Made by a program: the position numbers and the translations under genes. Shown piece after piece: positions 33,235 through 46,563 of a stretch of 64,000 nucleotides of DNA (positions are counted from its first letter, which is position 1; every line of letters starts with the position of its first letter). The DNA comes from Ligula intestinalis (lineage: Eukaryota; Platyhelminthes; Cestoda; Diphyllobothriidea; Diphyllobothriidae): positions 24,784,161 to 24,848,160 of the forward strand of contig JAYGXS010000004.1 of the NCBI GenBank assembly GCA_036362985.1, given 5' to 3'. Below the pieces are notes generated by a model. The model worked only from the letters and a program-made list of their open reading frames with translations. It searched no databases and was not told the DNA's origin.

Positions 33235-34205
33235 GGCTCAGAGTTCCCGCAACATGCCGACATTTTCGAAATATTGATACTCTCTCACTAATCGGCATTG
33301 AATAGGGTTGTAATACTTATTATCGCTCGGTCTATTCTCAGGTTATTTTAGTCACGATATGATGCCAGCTTTTTAATGAGCTTTTTTCTGACCACTAACA
33401 AAAGGCATGTATTGTAAAAAATGCATTTTTGTCATTGATTTTGATTGCCTTTATAAATTCAAATATATTTTATGGAAAACATATGCGAAAAACTATTTCC
33501 TCTACTCGTTTAGAAGCAAATTATGCCTTCTTTAAAGTTTATATTTCAGGAAAGTGTAGCTTTCGGTTTTAAGAAATTTTCGATTTTGCGGATGATTTTG
33601 AAACCTACTGACTGCTACACCTGAATTCAAGGTTTAAAAACTACGCACTGTGTACGACCTTCTTAAGGAAAAGTACGTTTTTACCTACGGTTTGAGGAAG
33701 AAGTCACATAGTTGTCATGAAATGTTGTTATATATGTGGATCCTGCTGTAAACATTATAAGCACCATCAATAAATTGACGGATATGACGTATTACGAATG
33801 AACATCTCTCAATCGTAAAATATCGCATAAGTATTTATTTTTAAACCTAAGGATACCCTTTTCTCAAGTTTAAAATTTAAAGAAGGTGAAACTTGTTACC
33901 AACTGAGTACAAAAAGGAATAACTTTCTGTATTTTTTCCACAAAATATATTTGAATTTATGAACGCAGTCAAACTGAATGATAAAATGCATACTACTTAA
34001 GTAGCCATTGGCTTTCAGAACACACATTTTTAGCGGTCAGAATGAAGCTCGTTAAAAGTCTGGCGTCTTACCCTGACTAAAATTATTTCGCAATAGACCA
34101 AAAGATAATCAGTATTATGAACTTATTCAATTCCGATTAGCGAAAAAGTATCGATCTTTCGCAAGTGTCGGCATATTGCACGAATTCTGACTGTACAGTA
34201 TTTTA
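33235..34205. mobile_element. Foldback element, copy 2 (diverged)
   Basis: Colinear with 2213-3181 over its whole length, including the arms (AATCGGCATTGAATAGG at the left, its inverted partner near 34120-34200) and the centre (TTGACGGATATGAC, GAATTCAAGGTTTA.AAACTA). Many substitutions and small indels point to an old insertion. Confidence 0.78.
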
Positions 34206-36704
34206 GTCACTTTTGAGAAAGTCCAAAAGAAGCTGTTTTCCGCAAACCTGATATCGAAATTGCCACTTTTCGGACAGCGGCCTGTGCCCTACACCATTAA
34301 GCCATAATAGAGTGCTCTGACCGCAGACTACTGCGCGAAGTGATCTCAAGTCTATATTTAGTACGGTTGAGATTGACTTAGTTTCCGGTTCTTTGTCGAA
34401 GTGGACGTTCAGCCTGTTCGGACGGGTGAATTTGGTTTTTACGAAGCACTTACAAGTGAAGTTCGAATGGATGCTGCCTCTCTAGCTGTCCTCACCTATT
34501 GCTTACCCCCAGTTGTGTGGAACGGTGAACATAATTGGGTTTTACATTTACCTGTATACTTTAATTAGCTGCATTTTCGTATAAAGGTACTACACTAATG
34601 AGCATATTTCGAAGGAAGACGTAACGTTAGTAATCGATCTCATAAAATGTAAGTGCAAATTATCACGTCTGTTCTTGAATACGAAGGATTACTGAGGTAC
34701 TGTAGTAAAATCGATCATCATGTTGCATAATTCCATATTATTTCAGAAAAGCCCGAGTTTTGACTATAAGATGCATTTCCTTTTCGGTTGCCTGCAAACT
34801 TTGAACTCAATATCGCTTTAGCAGTATGTCTTCATTCGACAGTTTTCACTGTCCCTAAAAATTTAAATTTATTCCACAGAAGACAAGAATAGGCATAGTC
34901 TGTCTTGCATGCATTACGGGCGAGATCAACTTATCGTCAAGTTTTATTTATTTAAAAGAAGATTAGGTAGAATTGTGTCATGGAGTCGTCTGGAGAAAGT
35001 GTGAAGCGCGTCCCGCAGGCTGACGAACGCATGATATTTGGTGAGGGTACGGGCGAAGCATGCCAGGGAAGAAATTAGAACCCAATATGTATGTCGAGTG
35101 AAAAAGTTACGAGGGCAAGTTGGGTCGCGTACTCAAACCTTGAGAGAAGACACTGAAGTTAGCTGTAATATCATCGCTGACCCCCCGCCCGACCAACGGC
35201 GAATGCGTGCATGTAGGAGGGTGTGGCCAAACCTCGGGCGAGGTCACTGAGAGACATTTTGTACGGGTATCGCTAACACCAGCTGGGAATAACTTAACAA
35301 AGTACAAAAGGCAGGGAGATTAGGCAAATAACCCTACTGAAAATTTGTAAGTAAGTGGTAATTCCCGTGGGTAGTTCAAAAAGATCAACTTTGCTTAGTT
35401 TGGCGAACTTAGCAGTTATGGAATGTGTTTGGCTTTGGAGTACCGTTCTGCATTTCAAGGCCATCAAAAAATCCTTGCTAAATCGATGTATGGCGTGTAG
35501 AAAACCAGAAGTGTACAGGTAATTCAACCTACTTAAAAGTTTAAGTAGGTAGCTATAATACATAAAGACCTTCAAAAGACAGCTAAAGACAACCTCACCG
35601 AAGATTATATTATGCATTTTACAGGCGTTTTTAGTTCCTCAATAATTTTGCGCCTGATCTGCCATTGCATTTGCAATTCCGTTTCGAAATTTCCGTCTTC
35701 AAGCTGTAGGCTTTCCGTGTAGGGAAGACGATGTATTGAACGTGCACATTTTTCTGTATTTCACGAGCGACATTTATACAAGGACATCGAACTAAAGATT
35801 AATTTTGTCGAGTACAACATTTACTGAAGAGATGATTCGCTGCGAAAAGAATAGAAGAAAGGGTATTTCGAAATTTTTCCAGAAAGTATATTTTAATTAA
35901 GGAGGGCTGCAAAGCTCCTAAAACAAAAAGTATATTAACTAAGTAGTAATCTATATCGGTGTAGTGTCTGCTGGCGGACGAAAGTACGGGCATTTGAATA
36001 GCCAACAGCCTGGCCTGTCTAAAATATCATGGGACTAGGCCTTAGGATTATACCTCACTTAATTCATCCGTCCTAATTGAAAACTGTCTTTAAAAATTCG
36101 GTTCACCTGTAGTTAGACAGGTTGGTAACTGCTCATCAAATAGCCTTCTGAATCCTTCTATTGGAATTCCCGTAAAGATAACATTTATTTTTACAGTGAC
36201 CCCTTGACAAGAAGGACATTGTGCAGCGGTCGATAAATTATGCATCTGACCGCCTTGTATGCGCCTTGAAGCATTTGAAGAGCATACAGAGATACCGGTA
36301 CAGTTTATTTAGAGGTCGCGTACGCCTAGTTGCCAAACATATTCAGACGCGGTGTAATGTAAGGCGAGCGAAAGTGGAGGCTGTACGTGGGCACATTATC
36401 CTTTTTTCCTACCTTCTGGGTTCCGGCATATTAAATTATATTTTATTTTGAATTCAAGCAATTCCACCTATGCAAAATAGTAACGATAAATGCAACGATA
36501 GCTTGACTCACTGCTAAAACCTTGTTTGATAACCGCATACATTCAATCAAACTTGGCTCAGGAGACCTGATAATGGGGCCGGATTGGGAACTTTAGTACA
36601 AACCGGAACGCCCACTGTCCGTTTTACAGTCAGAGTGGGTCACTGAATACTACGCCCAGGTGAAATTTCCAGGACCTTTAAGGATCTAATACCAGCTAGA
36701 CTGT
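34206..36704. other. No gene seen; spacer
   Basis: No repeat partner or coding motif recognised. Short frames at 35038-35617 lack conserved features. Confidence 0.5.
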
Positions 36705-36865
36705 GAGCTCGTTTCTCAACCGTTAGGACGTTAGCCCTGACGGGAGAGATCGCGAGTTCAAATCTCGGTTTCGCAGCAATTTCTGCGTCCATACTGGGGT
36801 TGGGTACCTCTGGCCGATGACACCTAACGAGGCAAAAAATGCCTTCCTAGTGTCCCCTGTCTTTA
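36705..36865 (+). mobile_element. tRNA-derived SINE
   Basis: B box GAGTTCAAATCTC (36754-36766) and an A-box-like CTCAACCGTTAGG upstream, then TTTCGCAGC, GGGGTTGGGTACC and a ribozyme remnant CCGATGA (36814-36820), a short stem and CAAAAAATGCCTTCC. The order and junction sequences match the other SINEs. CUGAUGA and GAAA are both mutated. Confidence 0.75.
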
Positions 36866-37279
36866 CTAGTAATGTACTGTACAAATAATTATATATCAAG
36901 TACCTTCTAGGTATTTTATTTGATTAAATCATTGTGACTTTGAGCATAAAGTACATTCAGCAGACACTATATGCCGTAAGAACAACGAAACCTCAACCTC
37001 AAGGGGTACCTTGAAGGGATCGGGACAATGCATAAGTCATAACCGTAAAATGCTATCCGCCACTTTGTTCCCACAGCAAGAATTTTTCCCATTCCCACTC
37101 TACATCTGAAGCACGGCGGATCTATGTGCGCCTTGATATTTTATCGAGCGCATCCACTGTATAGAGAAAATACTCTGGCAGATAATTACGCGTACTTTCA
37201 TGTAAGACCTGTATATAGACAGAAAAACATTGCCAACAAAGACAATCAAGGTTGTATTGGCTAGTTCTAGCCTATAAGA

Positions 37280-37380
37280 TATAATCAGTCAGCTCCCTCA
37301 ACTCCAGTTGGTGGAACACGCGAGACTCGGAATTATGACCTCACTATCAGAATTTCAACGCTCTAACCATCGGACAATCA
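37280..37380 (-). mobile_element. Degenerate tRNA-derived SINE head
   Basis: Minus-strand TCCGATGGTTAGAG (A box) and ATTCCGAGTCTCG (B box, 37321-37333) lie 30 nt apart, followed by GGAGTTGAGGGAGCTGACTG. Only the head is recognisable. Confidence 0.55.
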
Positions 37381-37999
37381 TAAGGAAAACAACATTGCAT
37401 TATAACTTTAATGAGCTATTACCTGTGTTGTCAGTATGGTGTATTTTGGCATGAGTTATATTACTGTCTTCTTGTTGGCAGTTCGTGGATATTACGCGGT
37501 TATCCAGCACTGGCTGACGGTCTTCTGGCCACATGTTAACATTAAATTTCATATGTGCCTGAAGGCGTTAAATCTGCTGCCCTACACTAGGTTGAAAATG
37601 CTTTCCTTAGAAATTAAAGAGTTGGACTTCATGACTTGGTTTTATCGCACAGTGATTTCAAATATAAAATATTCCCGAACTTTATGTGCTCTGGTGTGAG
37701 GTTAATTAATTAGACTATATTTTACTGTACTCTAGGCCAGCTATACTTTTTTATTTGTTCAGCTCATTTTCAAATGAAAATAATAATAATAATAATAATA
37801 AACATATTATTATTAAAAGTGTTTCTGCAGCCAAATTTAAGCTATAAAGGATAGAAAAGGAACAGTCTTAGTAGCTCATTCCAAACATTGGTGATTTCTC
37901 TTGATTCGCGTTTTGCTGCCAGAAGTGGAGCTTCGTTGTCAGGCTCAGATCATTCTGCGTTATTGTGCCTGCCAACTACCTATTGTAATTCTAAGTAAG

Positions 38000-39915
38000 G
38001 GCTGCTAGCAAAACCCGAGAGCAACTTAAAACTCAAGATACGTCCTCACATAATATTTGTTTACTCCAGACCGTCATATCTGACAACCTTTCTGCCCTTC
38101 TTGAAAACTTGAACGTCGAGTCATACTACAGCTAGCTTAAAACTTTTTTGAATGAAATTTTTACTATCTGTTGTCCTCTTGACCCTGCTATGGTAAGACC
38201 TAACAGAATTTCTTCTCCCCATCAAAAAACTTTGAGATGCCAAAAGGAATTGGTCAACAAACTAGGTCTACGTGAAAGACTAAAGGATGTGAACGTCCTC
38301 ATAAACCGTGAGATTTCCAGGTTGAACGACCTCTTTGTTAGTCAGCTTTCAACTTCCTGTTCATTTTTCTCTCCTCTCTCCTTGGATGAAATTTGGAAGA
38401 GTCTTAAGCGTCTCACTGGTCAACGCAATAAACAAGCACATGTAGATGCTGACTTAGATTTAGACCGTTTAAATGCAAACTTCCTCCACACTCCCACTGG
38501 CTCCAATTTTCCGATAAACGCAATTTCCATAGTACCAAATGTCTTTGTTCTTATCTGTGGAAACAGTAATAAAACATTTCAAAAAGTTTTGAGGTTCAAC
38601 AGCTGCTGGACCAGATGGGATCTCACCGTTTCTCCTGAAATCCTGCTGTTTTCAGTTATACCCTGCATTGGCACACTTCATCAACTTGTCTTTCATGGAG
38701 TCTAAGATTCCTATGAGTGGCAATCAGTGAGAATCATTCCCCTCCCGAAAAATAACCCTTCGTCTGGTCCAGAATCCTTTCGTCCAATTGCCTGCTCATT
38801 TTCAGTATTGAAACTTGCAGAATGAGTTGCCTTAGACATCATTACGCCGTTTTCCTCCGATTTTTCCAATCCTTTGCAATTTGTGTATAAGGTTAGGCGT
38901 AGTACACTAGACGCTGTTGCTCTGGTAGTCCATTCTGCTCTAAGATATTTAGATGAGAGCTGCCGCGCATACGGATTCGCTTTTCTTAACTACTCCTCAG
39001 TTTTTAATACCATCCTATGCCATCTTCTACTTAATAAAACTTCTGCATGCGGCTTTCCCAGCTGGGCTGTTTATTGGCTTAGGGACTATCTCCCTCCCCT
39101 CACTCACTCCGTTCAGTGCGGCAAGCGAAAATCCATGGTCCTTCCCAACAACAGTGGAGTTCTCCAAGGATCTATATTATCCACTCATATCTTCTCCCTC
39201 CACACTGACGACCTACGATCGCCAAATGAATATTTCTTTGTTAAACATGCTGATGATATGGTTGTTGGCCATCCCCTAAAAAGTCAGTCACATCTCCAGT
39301 TACTGAAGGATGGCTTGGACCACGTCTAAACAGGGTCGTCAGCAAATGGCCTTCTACTCAACGAGCGAAAGTCAGTCCAGTGTATTTTTCGACTGCGACC
39401 CCCTCTCAATCCTGAAACTATTGACATTCGGCTCAATGAGGTATCCTCTTTCCAATACCTTGGTGTTACGCTTGCATCCAATCTTACATTTGTTTTTCAT
39501 AAATAAGGCCTTTTTATAAAAATCTGTTAACTATTATATTATATACTCCGCTTGCGTTCATATCGCACACCGCAAGCCCTAATCTGGCGATTTATAGATG
39601 CCTGCATTCTTCCCCACATTCTTTACTGCTCTCAAGTTATTTTCCACCTTTACTTCAAAAAGACTTGGTCACTCTTAAACGTAACCTACGAATGTTTTCT
39701 TCAGCTGATGGTGTTTCCTGTGTTTTTAGTCAAAATTATAGTACAGCGCAACTTTACAACGGTCAAGCAATTTGCTTATCGCATTTTTAGTGAGGTTGCT
39801 CACCTTCTTCACTCTGAACTAATGGCTACGAATTTTTCTCATACAATGTGCCGAGGCTTCCGTCATATGTCTTGCCGTACATTGGCATATCAACACTCTG
39901 GCCCCTATTCCTAGC
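38000..39915 (+). mobile_element. Degenerate LINE (non-LTR retrotransposon)
   Basis: A decayed ORF2 from the linker through the RT to the C-terminus, with several frameshifts and stops. It is a third LINE lineage in the window, different from 22531-25555 in every motif. An AAT microsatellite at 37778-37802 lies upstream and could be the tail of another copy. Confidence 0.8.
38148..39915 (+). pseudogene. LINE reverse transcriptase remnant
   Basis: 38148-38705 covers the linker (LVNKLGLRERLKDVNVLI, DEIWKSLKRLTGQ). Near 38730 the frame reads SVRIIPLPKNN, then ESFRPIACS, the RT block 2. 38874-39329 reads FVYKVRRSTLDAVALVV, FAFLNYSSVFNTI (the usual D in this block is changed), GVLQGSILSTHIFSLHTDDL and FVKHADDMVV with ADD at about 39249-39257 (the Y of YADD is H). 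The post-RT region follows (SFQYLGVTLASNL near 39450; LIWRFIDACILPHILYCS at about 39580-39633). Stops, frameshifts and the altered catalytic block make it inactive. Confidence 0.82.
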
Positions 39916-40164
39916 ACGCTACCTTACGTGTGAAGAAGCGGAAATTGAGAAGTTGAAAACTGACCTGTCTCCATAGTAGATATGGATATCGTGGAAAACT
40001 TTAATTTTGAGTATTGCATGACTTTTTACCTTTGACCTTTTACCATGGCCCCTTACTTACCTTATCCCCTGCTCTCCATGAATAAAGCCATTTTTTGCTG
40101 AAAGGTTAGGATGTTCCATTTTAACTAGAGCATTCATTTCTCCCTCTCTAACCCCGCGAAGGTG

Positions 40165-40330
40165 CATAATCTTCTTAAGATAACATGCATTTTAGCCGAA
40201 ATGGCATGAATGTTCGTGCCCCAATGCGTTGAAAGGTCTGTTTCGCCAATCACGAAATGCACTTGATGTGGAAAGCTGGGCGAGGCTGGAGAAACCTGCA
40301 TAATACCAGAGGATGCAGCTTGGTAGCCCT
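40165..40330 (+). repeat. Dispersed repeat, partner of 85-250
   Basis: Inverted relative to the copy at the left edge of the window. The shared core is GCCGAAATGGCATG ... CCAATGCGTTG ... GGTCTGTTTCGCCAATC. Part of a 101-codon open frame on the minus strand, which I do not regard as coding. Confidence 0.5.
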
Positions 40331-42951
40331 GCACATAATAACCAACCTCCAAAACTGGACTGACGCATGATCTGTAACAAAAGTAGGTTTTCATTTCAAC
40401 GGTTGCATGATGACCTTTCAATAAATAACAGTTAAACATTTGTTTACTCCAAGTTATACATTCGTTTCGGACACCTGGGTGAATGCCACTGAACGCAAGA
40501 GCTCATTTCCGAGACAGCCCTATCCCAAAACATACCACTGGCGTATTTAATGCGTTCGAACGTACGTAGAAAATACAACGGAACAAACTCTTTTGCTGCG
40601 TAAACATTTTTAGGTTGTATTAAGTTAAAACACTTTAACTCAGACAAACTAACCATCGTAAAATACCTGTTTATAATGGGCAAAAGGGGGCCTATCTGCA
40701 GAGCACAGTAGCTGACCTATGTCACGCAAAGTCCTAATCTAAATTTCAGCTTACAGTCAAGCGTACCTTTGATTCCCTTATTTTGGTCTAGCAAGTGGAT
40801 TTGATGCTAGGGAAGCCTTAGGTAAAGTAAACTGCATTTTTCTCTGAATATATTGCAGGAACAAAAGATCGGATTGTGGCATTATTCGAGATTACAGTAG
40901 AGCCGCTTAAAAAGACAGAAAATCATCAAATATTCACCGGACTCTCAAGAATGGCCTAAAATTAGTTATAATCTAATAATAGAAAGTTCCATAAAGTAAC
41001 CTGATGAACGGGAGGTGCCCTTTATATACACAAAATAATATTTTACAATTTCATCCGACAATTATATTAACATTTATTGGTCACTGTTATGGCGGTTTTT
41101 CCCGTTTTTGCAATTAGATGCTTCTTTTAAAAAATTGACGTTTCTTAAAAACTTTTATCAATTTTTTTATATTTGAAGGCTATTGTCCATGCCTAAATGC
41201 TGATTTGCGATTAATTATAAATATCGGGCAACTTTTGACATTTTTAATCAAATAGGGTCCATATTGTATCGTTCACGCCTAATGAATGCGTGCATAAACT
41301 GCGTTTCGATGGTAGTACACGTGATAACTATAACTGGACTTCGCCCTCGATGGCAATACGAATGACTTTTGGTAAATGCAATCTGTCAGTATGGTGCTAC
41401 ATTAATTACCTTCTCCCCCGGCGACTACCAATCCGAATGCTCCTGTATGTCTGTAGCATCGGAAAATCGATCATTGACTCCCTAGTTGTTCCATGTAGTC
41501 GATAAAAGTAATATTAGCAGCTGGCATCTAATCGCTGCCTGCAGCGACGACCTTTGATTTCGCAAATGTCCAACGTGTGCTCCATAAAAGGGCGGTGCAC
41601 GGACGCTGGCCTGTGGTGGAGTATAATAAGAGTAGACTTGCGTTGCACCTACCTCACTCTGTGCCCCGCTTTCCCACCCGGACTCGGTGTCAAGACAAAG
41701 TGAAGAAGATCAGAGATGGAAAAGGGCACAATTCCACGCATGATGGGTCAGTATGAACAGAAAACCACAGTAAAGTAGGGGATGGCTCGGCTTCACGCTG
41801 AGTGTGAACAGCATAAAGGTCACATTGAAAAGAGGCCGCTGCAGCCTGACTCTTGGTCCGTTCGTCAGCAACTCCACTTCTCATCTGCACCTACAACGCA
41901 CGCAATGGTGCCACCATCACATGCCATATCTCCTCGAAAGCACCTTCCGATTACAAGGTAAGCTAGATCCTCCGCCCCTTTCGCATGTTGCTTCTCAGCT
42001 GCATGTGTGATCCGAGCCTGAAACCTTTACGTTTAACTAGAAACCATACTTTGTAGTAATATCAACTTGTGGCGTACCAGACCACGCCATCAGCCCAGTG
42101 TAGGTTGTGTGTTTGGTGACTCATCAGTAAACTGGGAGTCAGACGGCGACGACCCCCTTCTTAACCCCCGGTTGTGTACATCCTGGTGTGAGTTGGCCAG
42201 GTCGTAATGTGGCACGCGCAGACGGGCTGTTCGCCGGCCCCGTCAGCCACCGCGTCCACCCCACCCCGCCTCAGACACCTGACCGGTTTAAACGGTATCC
42301 TGATGCTGGAGAGAGTGGGCTCGACGAATCAGCGCTTTTTCCTCAATACAAAAACAATCAGCCGCGCTCGAAGCTATCACGCTGGACAAAGAGCAGTGGC
42401 TTGGAGGGTCGTCAACTGACAGGATAACTTGGGCCGCATTCTAATGCACACGCGTGCGCACACCCAAGCGAGAGAGCGAGAATACAGGTGCCTGGCAGCT
42501 TTCGCGCCTTGGCAACGGCGAAGTGCACCTGCACCTACGTATATGACTCATTGTGAAGGCCCCGTTAGTTGTCAAATCTCCCCCCCCCCGGCCCGTTGCT
42601 GCTGTTGCTCTGCTCTGCTGCCATTCAAAGAGACAGTCAACACTGGGCAGAAAGAAACAACGCAGCTTCCTCCTGTCCATGTTGGGCTACTCTTCACTGG
42701 TTCACGTTTGTATGCGTCAAACGTTGTTTTTGTTGCATTTCCTTCTCGTAGTAGAAGCATCAAGATTGTAGCCTGTAGAACCTACTGTTCTGGAATGCTG
42801 TGTGTGTAAAGTCTCCCTCTGTCGAGGGTCACCACATTAAGTTAAGGTTTTTTTGTCCTTTCGAACACGTTCCAGTAGCCCCAAGTTAACTTTTTATACG
42901 GTAGACGGTCCGTTTATCTCCTGCACGCGGTTAATCCGAAACCGGACACTG

Positions 42952-42965
42952 GGGGGGGGGGGGGG
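42952..42965 (+). repeat. Poly(G) run
   Basis: Fourteen or so consecutive G residues. Similar runs of C are at 19268-19281 and 61161-61173. These are likely places of assembly length error. Confidence 0.9.
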
Positions 42966-43230
42966 AAAGGAACTAAAGGACTAATAGGGTATTCTATACC
43001 AATCTAACGTCGAACAGCAGGGTTTATTGAATTCAATATATTTCGCAAAGGATTTTTCAACTGCATCCCCTCGTTGCATGAGGTAGATACCGAACAGAAG
43101 CATAAGCGGTTTGAATTTTTAAGTTGCGAAAATTTCTATCAGAGACTTCAGAAGAGTAGTCGGTGAGCGCGCGTAGGCTTTCGATAAATTTATGTGGGAA
43201 CGGGGTACAAGTTAAAACGTGTTCGCCTTT

Positions 43231-43572
43231 TCATAAAAAGTGAGTCGTGGGAATAGGGGGAGGGAGTCGATAAGAGCCGGCTGGTTTTGAGGGTAGGGTT
43301 TGGTGGAGCCAGTCTAGGGGAGGGGGGAGGGGGAGTGAGGGAGACAAATAGAGCGCGGACAGGTGCATGCCGCTAAGTGACCTCGGGCCATGCCAAGTGC
43401 GGAGTTTGTAGGGGTTCTTTTGTGCACACAGCGCCGGCTTCATCAACCTGATAGATATCGCTTTTGCTGTTGCTGGCAGGCACTGACCCAGGGACTCTGG
43501 ATAGTCTGGTAAGACCTCATAGGCCACCCGGACGGCTTCATTGTGGTCCACACGTTCTCTGAAATTAACCAT
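43231..43572 (-). pseudogene. PLE endonuclease C-terminal fragment (type C-like)
   Basis: The minus frame MVNFRERVDHNEAVRVAYEV, PDYPESLGQCLPATAKAISI and RLMKPALCAQKNPYKL aligns with HLVDSGHRVDVKQAFRVVYK ... ILATAEAVTIRLTNPILCAQKAF of type C. In the metal-binding helix the expected E is K here (ATAKAISIR), which would remove catalysis. Downstream, a proline-rich tail and polypyrimidine sequence resemble the type-C 3'UTR. Confidence 0.72.
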
Positions 43573-43909
43573 GTGCGCCAGATAGAGCTATTTTTGCTCC
43601 TGGCTTCACCTTTTCTCAGCCATGCGTATTCCTTTATGCTTTTGGGTAGACGGCGACTCGCGCGACCAGAATGCCACAGAATGTCAGTGAATAACAGCGA
43701 GAGTTATAGTTCACTGCAAATGATGGTCAGATGAATCACACTAGATTAAATCAGCATATTGTAGAACAAGGGGAGAGGGAAGTTAACGCAATCCACAGTG
43801 GGGATTTAAACTAGACGCTCAATTACCAGGGTAATTGAAGATTAACCAGATTATCAAGCTGCTGGCATAGGTCGGGTTATCCCCGCCGTATGTATGCCAC
43901 TTCCAAGTA

Positions 43910-44560
43910 GCGTAGCTTTCGATTTGTTCATGCCCTCACAGGTACTCGAAAAGCCGTTTTGAGGTCGATAGAGTGACCACTATCTAGCAGATGTTTAGTG
44001 ATTGAGGTCAGTGGTACTCTATCTTCTTGCTTTAGAGGCTAATTAGGCAAGTGTTCAGCGGCCCTGACTGCCAGTTGCTTTTGCATACATCCAATATACA
44101 TGCATCCGCAAGTGCATGTGGATTGATAATTTGAGGTGGCGTGCAACGGCAAGGCATCCTTTGCCCGTTTTATTGAAAGGCTTATAGACGGACTTAGGAA
44201 GAAGAGTTCAGCTCTGTTGTACGTCCTTTCTGTGTCGCAGCGCAACCGTCGCTTGACTGTGTTTGAAATGTTTTCACGCTTAATGGCTAAGGATATATAA
44301 TAATGTTCCATCTATTTTGGCTATGAAAAAATGCTGTAGGTTTGAATAAACTGTGCAGGATAGCCATGGTTAAGTAGGGCTGCTTTTATGCGGAAAATCT
44401 CTGCAAGTAAGGCCCCTTTGAAAGAAATTATTTCCCCCGATTTCGTTTCCATTTTATCGGCAAAAAACGTGTGAACTGTACGTATTGCCCTTTCCACGTA
44501 TTTTTTTTTGGAAAACCGAGTGCCCTCTTGAATCATCATCCTCTCTAAAGAAGGAGACGT
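43910..44560 (-). pseudogene. PLE RT-to-endonuclease remnant (type D)
   Basis: 44321-44539 gives the linker after the RT (GTRFSKKKYVERAIRTVHTF, then RIKAALLNHGYPAQFIQ). 44039-44311 gives RRLRCDTERTYNRAELFF, KDALPLHATSNYQ and STCTCGCMYIGCMQKQLAVR, the GIY-YIG region with the CTCGC pair, then AAEHLPN. After a stop the same frame goes on with VPLTSITKHLLDSGHSIDLK and TAFRVPVRA to about 43915. It differs from types A to C but shares the H.LDSGH..D.K.AFRV block with type C. The RT palm was not found upstream. Confidence 0.8.
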
Positions 44561-46500
44561 CTAAGAAGGATAGTTTGTTACACTGTTCTATTTACAGTGT
44601 AAATTTAATTTTCGAATGCAATTTAATCATAAATCATCAACTGCATACCAAGAGAAGTAGCGGTAAATTGGTTGAGTTTCATGCCATTCAAAGGCATGGC
44701 AAGGATGTTAAATTCCTTCTTTTAAGCATAGGTCGAGAGACTAGACACATCTGAAGGTCACCGGAAGGGTTTGTTTTTGGTCAAACAACGCACATCAGCT
44801 TCCTACTTCGGTGAAAAGGAAGGTACTCAGGAAAGTCACTTATGAAGCCACGTCTACAACAGGAATAATAATAATTAGACTAAAGGGTGTCATTTATAGT
44901 TCCTTTCGCCTGTAGCCAAAGATACCCTCAATATTAAGGAAACATGTAGCCAGGCGGTACCAAACACAACAGCCACATACAGCTTACATTTGCGTACGCG
45001 CTTAATGCCCTCGGGCGGAAACGCACCACTCCTCGCTAGCCCCCAAATCCGACGCAATCAGTCCTGTCCGCTAGCTCTGCAGATACAGCGGAAACCCAGG
45101 GCATCTGGTGAGTTGAATCGAAGGATCCAAATGGACATAATTGTAGGCGTTATGAGCTCCAGGTCATTATAGAGCATTTCTATTGCTCGGATATCGTATG
45201 TTTATCCCCCCTGCCCCTACAAATGGAACCACCTGTCAGTTTTCCAGAAGACTTCATCGGTGCGTAACCTACCAAAAGGACTACAATGCTGAAAATCAAG
45301 TTTGACCTCTTCCACCCACTTTTCTATGGCGGGGGTTAAACTGGTTAATAGCCGCGGATAAGGCTTTACGCGTAACAACCAGCCGTCGGTTACCTGATCC
45401 GAAGTAGCAGTTAGTAAAGTGTGCCAAAAAACGCGACAACATGCTGCACTGTGGCGCGGTAATGTTGGTGAACAAAAGAAGAATGGTCCTACGAAAGGGC
45501 AACAGTAATTGACAAACTATCCAAATACCGTTGTCTGTGGTCAAATCAACACCCTTACAGCATATGTGGCTTTGCGTCCGTACCGGTCAGAAGATTGTTA
45601 GGTCATGTCGTCATCTGCCGCTATGACTTACTGTGGCCAGCACTGGCTGTCAGCTTGGTAGACATGATAAGACATGCAACGCGCCCATTTTAAAAAGCTA
45701 CCGACGCAAAGAACTCCACATTCTGAGAACAAAATGCTGCTCACCGGAACGGCTTTTGTTTCGTGCTGGCGTTTCGAATAGCTTGGTCGGTAATTAGTGT
45801 ATATTTCCCCCTTAAATTGCAGTGGTTGATTGCCTTCGACCCAAATATATGCACAAACTGTCAGTATTTGCCTATTTACCTTGAATACACTGATTTATAA
45901 GGAGTTCAAAAATCTATTTCTAAGAAAATTTTAAATAGATGAAAATGGAAAACGAATGTATCAACCAGAAGGCAGACGATGAAAGCTGGGGACCCACTGA
46001 TGAACCAGCTCCCTCGCAGTCGTAGCAAGCAGTGGCAGAATTCTGACGAAACATGTGTCTAGGTTTGCAGATGGTACCTTTGCTACCAGTATGGTAAATA
46101 GCAACATAAAGTTTACCTATAAAATTATTTAGGGTATTAAAAAGTATAAAAATCAATTTTTGAATAAACTGCAAATGTTCTGAGGGCATGTTAAGTGTTT
46201 AAGCACATGATGATCCGTATTTACAGTCCTTTGTTATTTATCGATTCAAGGGGTCTAGGAACGAAACTCTCATGGACTTTGGATTATTGGTGTAGTTTGT
46301 ATCAAGGCACACTTTTGTACGAGCTACCATAATTTTTTTTTCCTTGCCTTGTTGAGTCCGATATCATGATAGAGCCAAGAAGACTGGAGGCGATATTGGC
46401 TGCTGGTGGCTGATACGACGTAGGCTTGTGCCTAGGTGTGCCCTCCTCCCCGCAATGGGTGGCATTTGTTGTACGTTTACCTTTCCTAATAATGTCTACT
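44561..46500. other. No gene seen; spacer
   Basis: The left end may hold decayed RT sequence of the PLE at 43910-44560, but no motif is legible. The rest is unrecognised. Confidence 0.5.
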
Positions 46501-46563
46501 GTGAGAAGAAGAAGAAGAAGAAGAAAAAGAAGAAGACTCGATCGCTGGGACAATATGTTTATT

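Larger units (their letters stand above)
39916..43230. other. No gene seen; spacer, GC-rich in 41650-42800
   Basis: Holds the repeat at 40165-40330 and the poly(G) run at 42952. Overlapping frames on both strands at 42188-42809 reflect GC richness. I cannot exclude an unrecognised repeat here. Confidence 0.5.

Noticed and set aside
36705..36780. Possible functional tRNA gene
   Set aside because: A and B boxes are present but no cloverleaf with acceptor stem closes; the following sequence matches the SINE family.
42188..42809. Overlapping frames of 60-126 codons on both strands
   Set aside because: GC-rich sequence depleted in stop codons; no conserved motif and no splice evidence.
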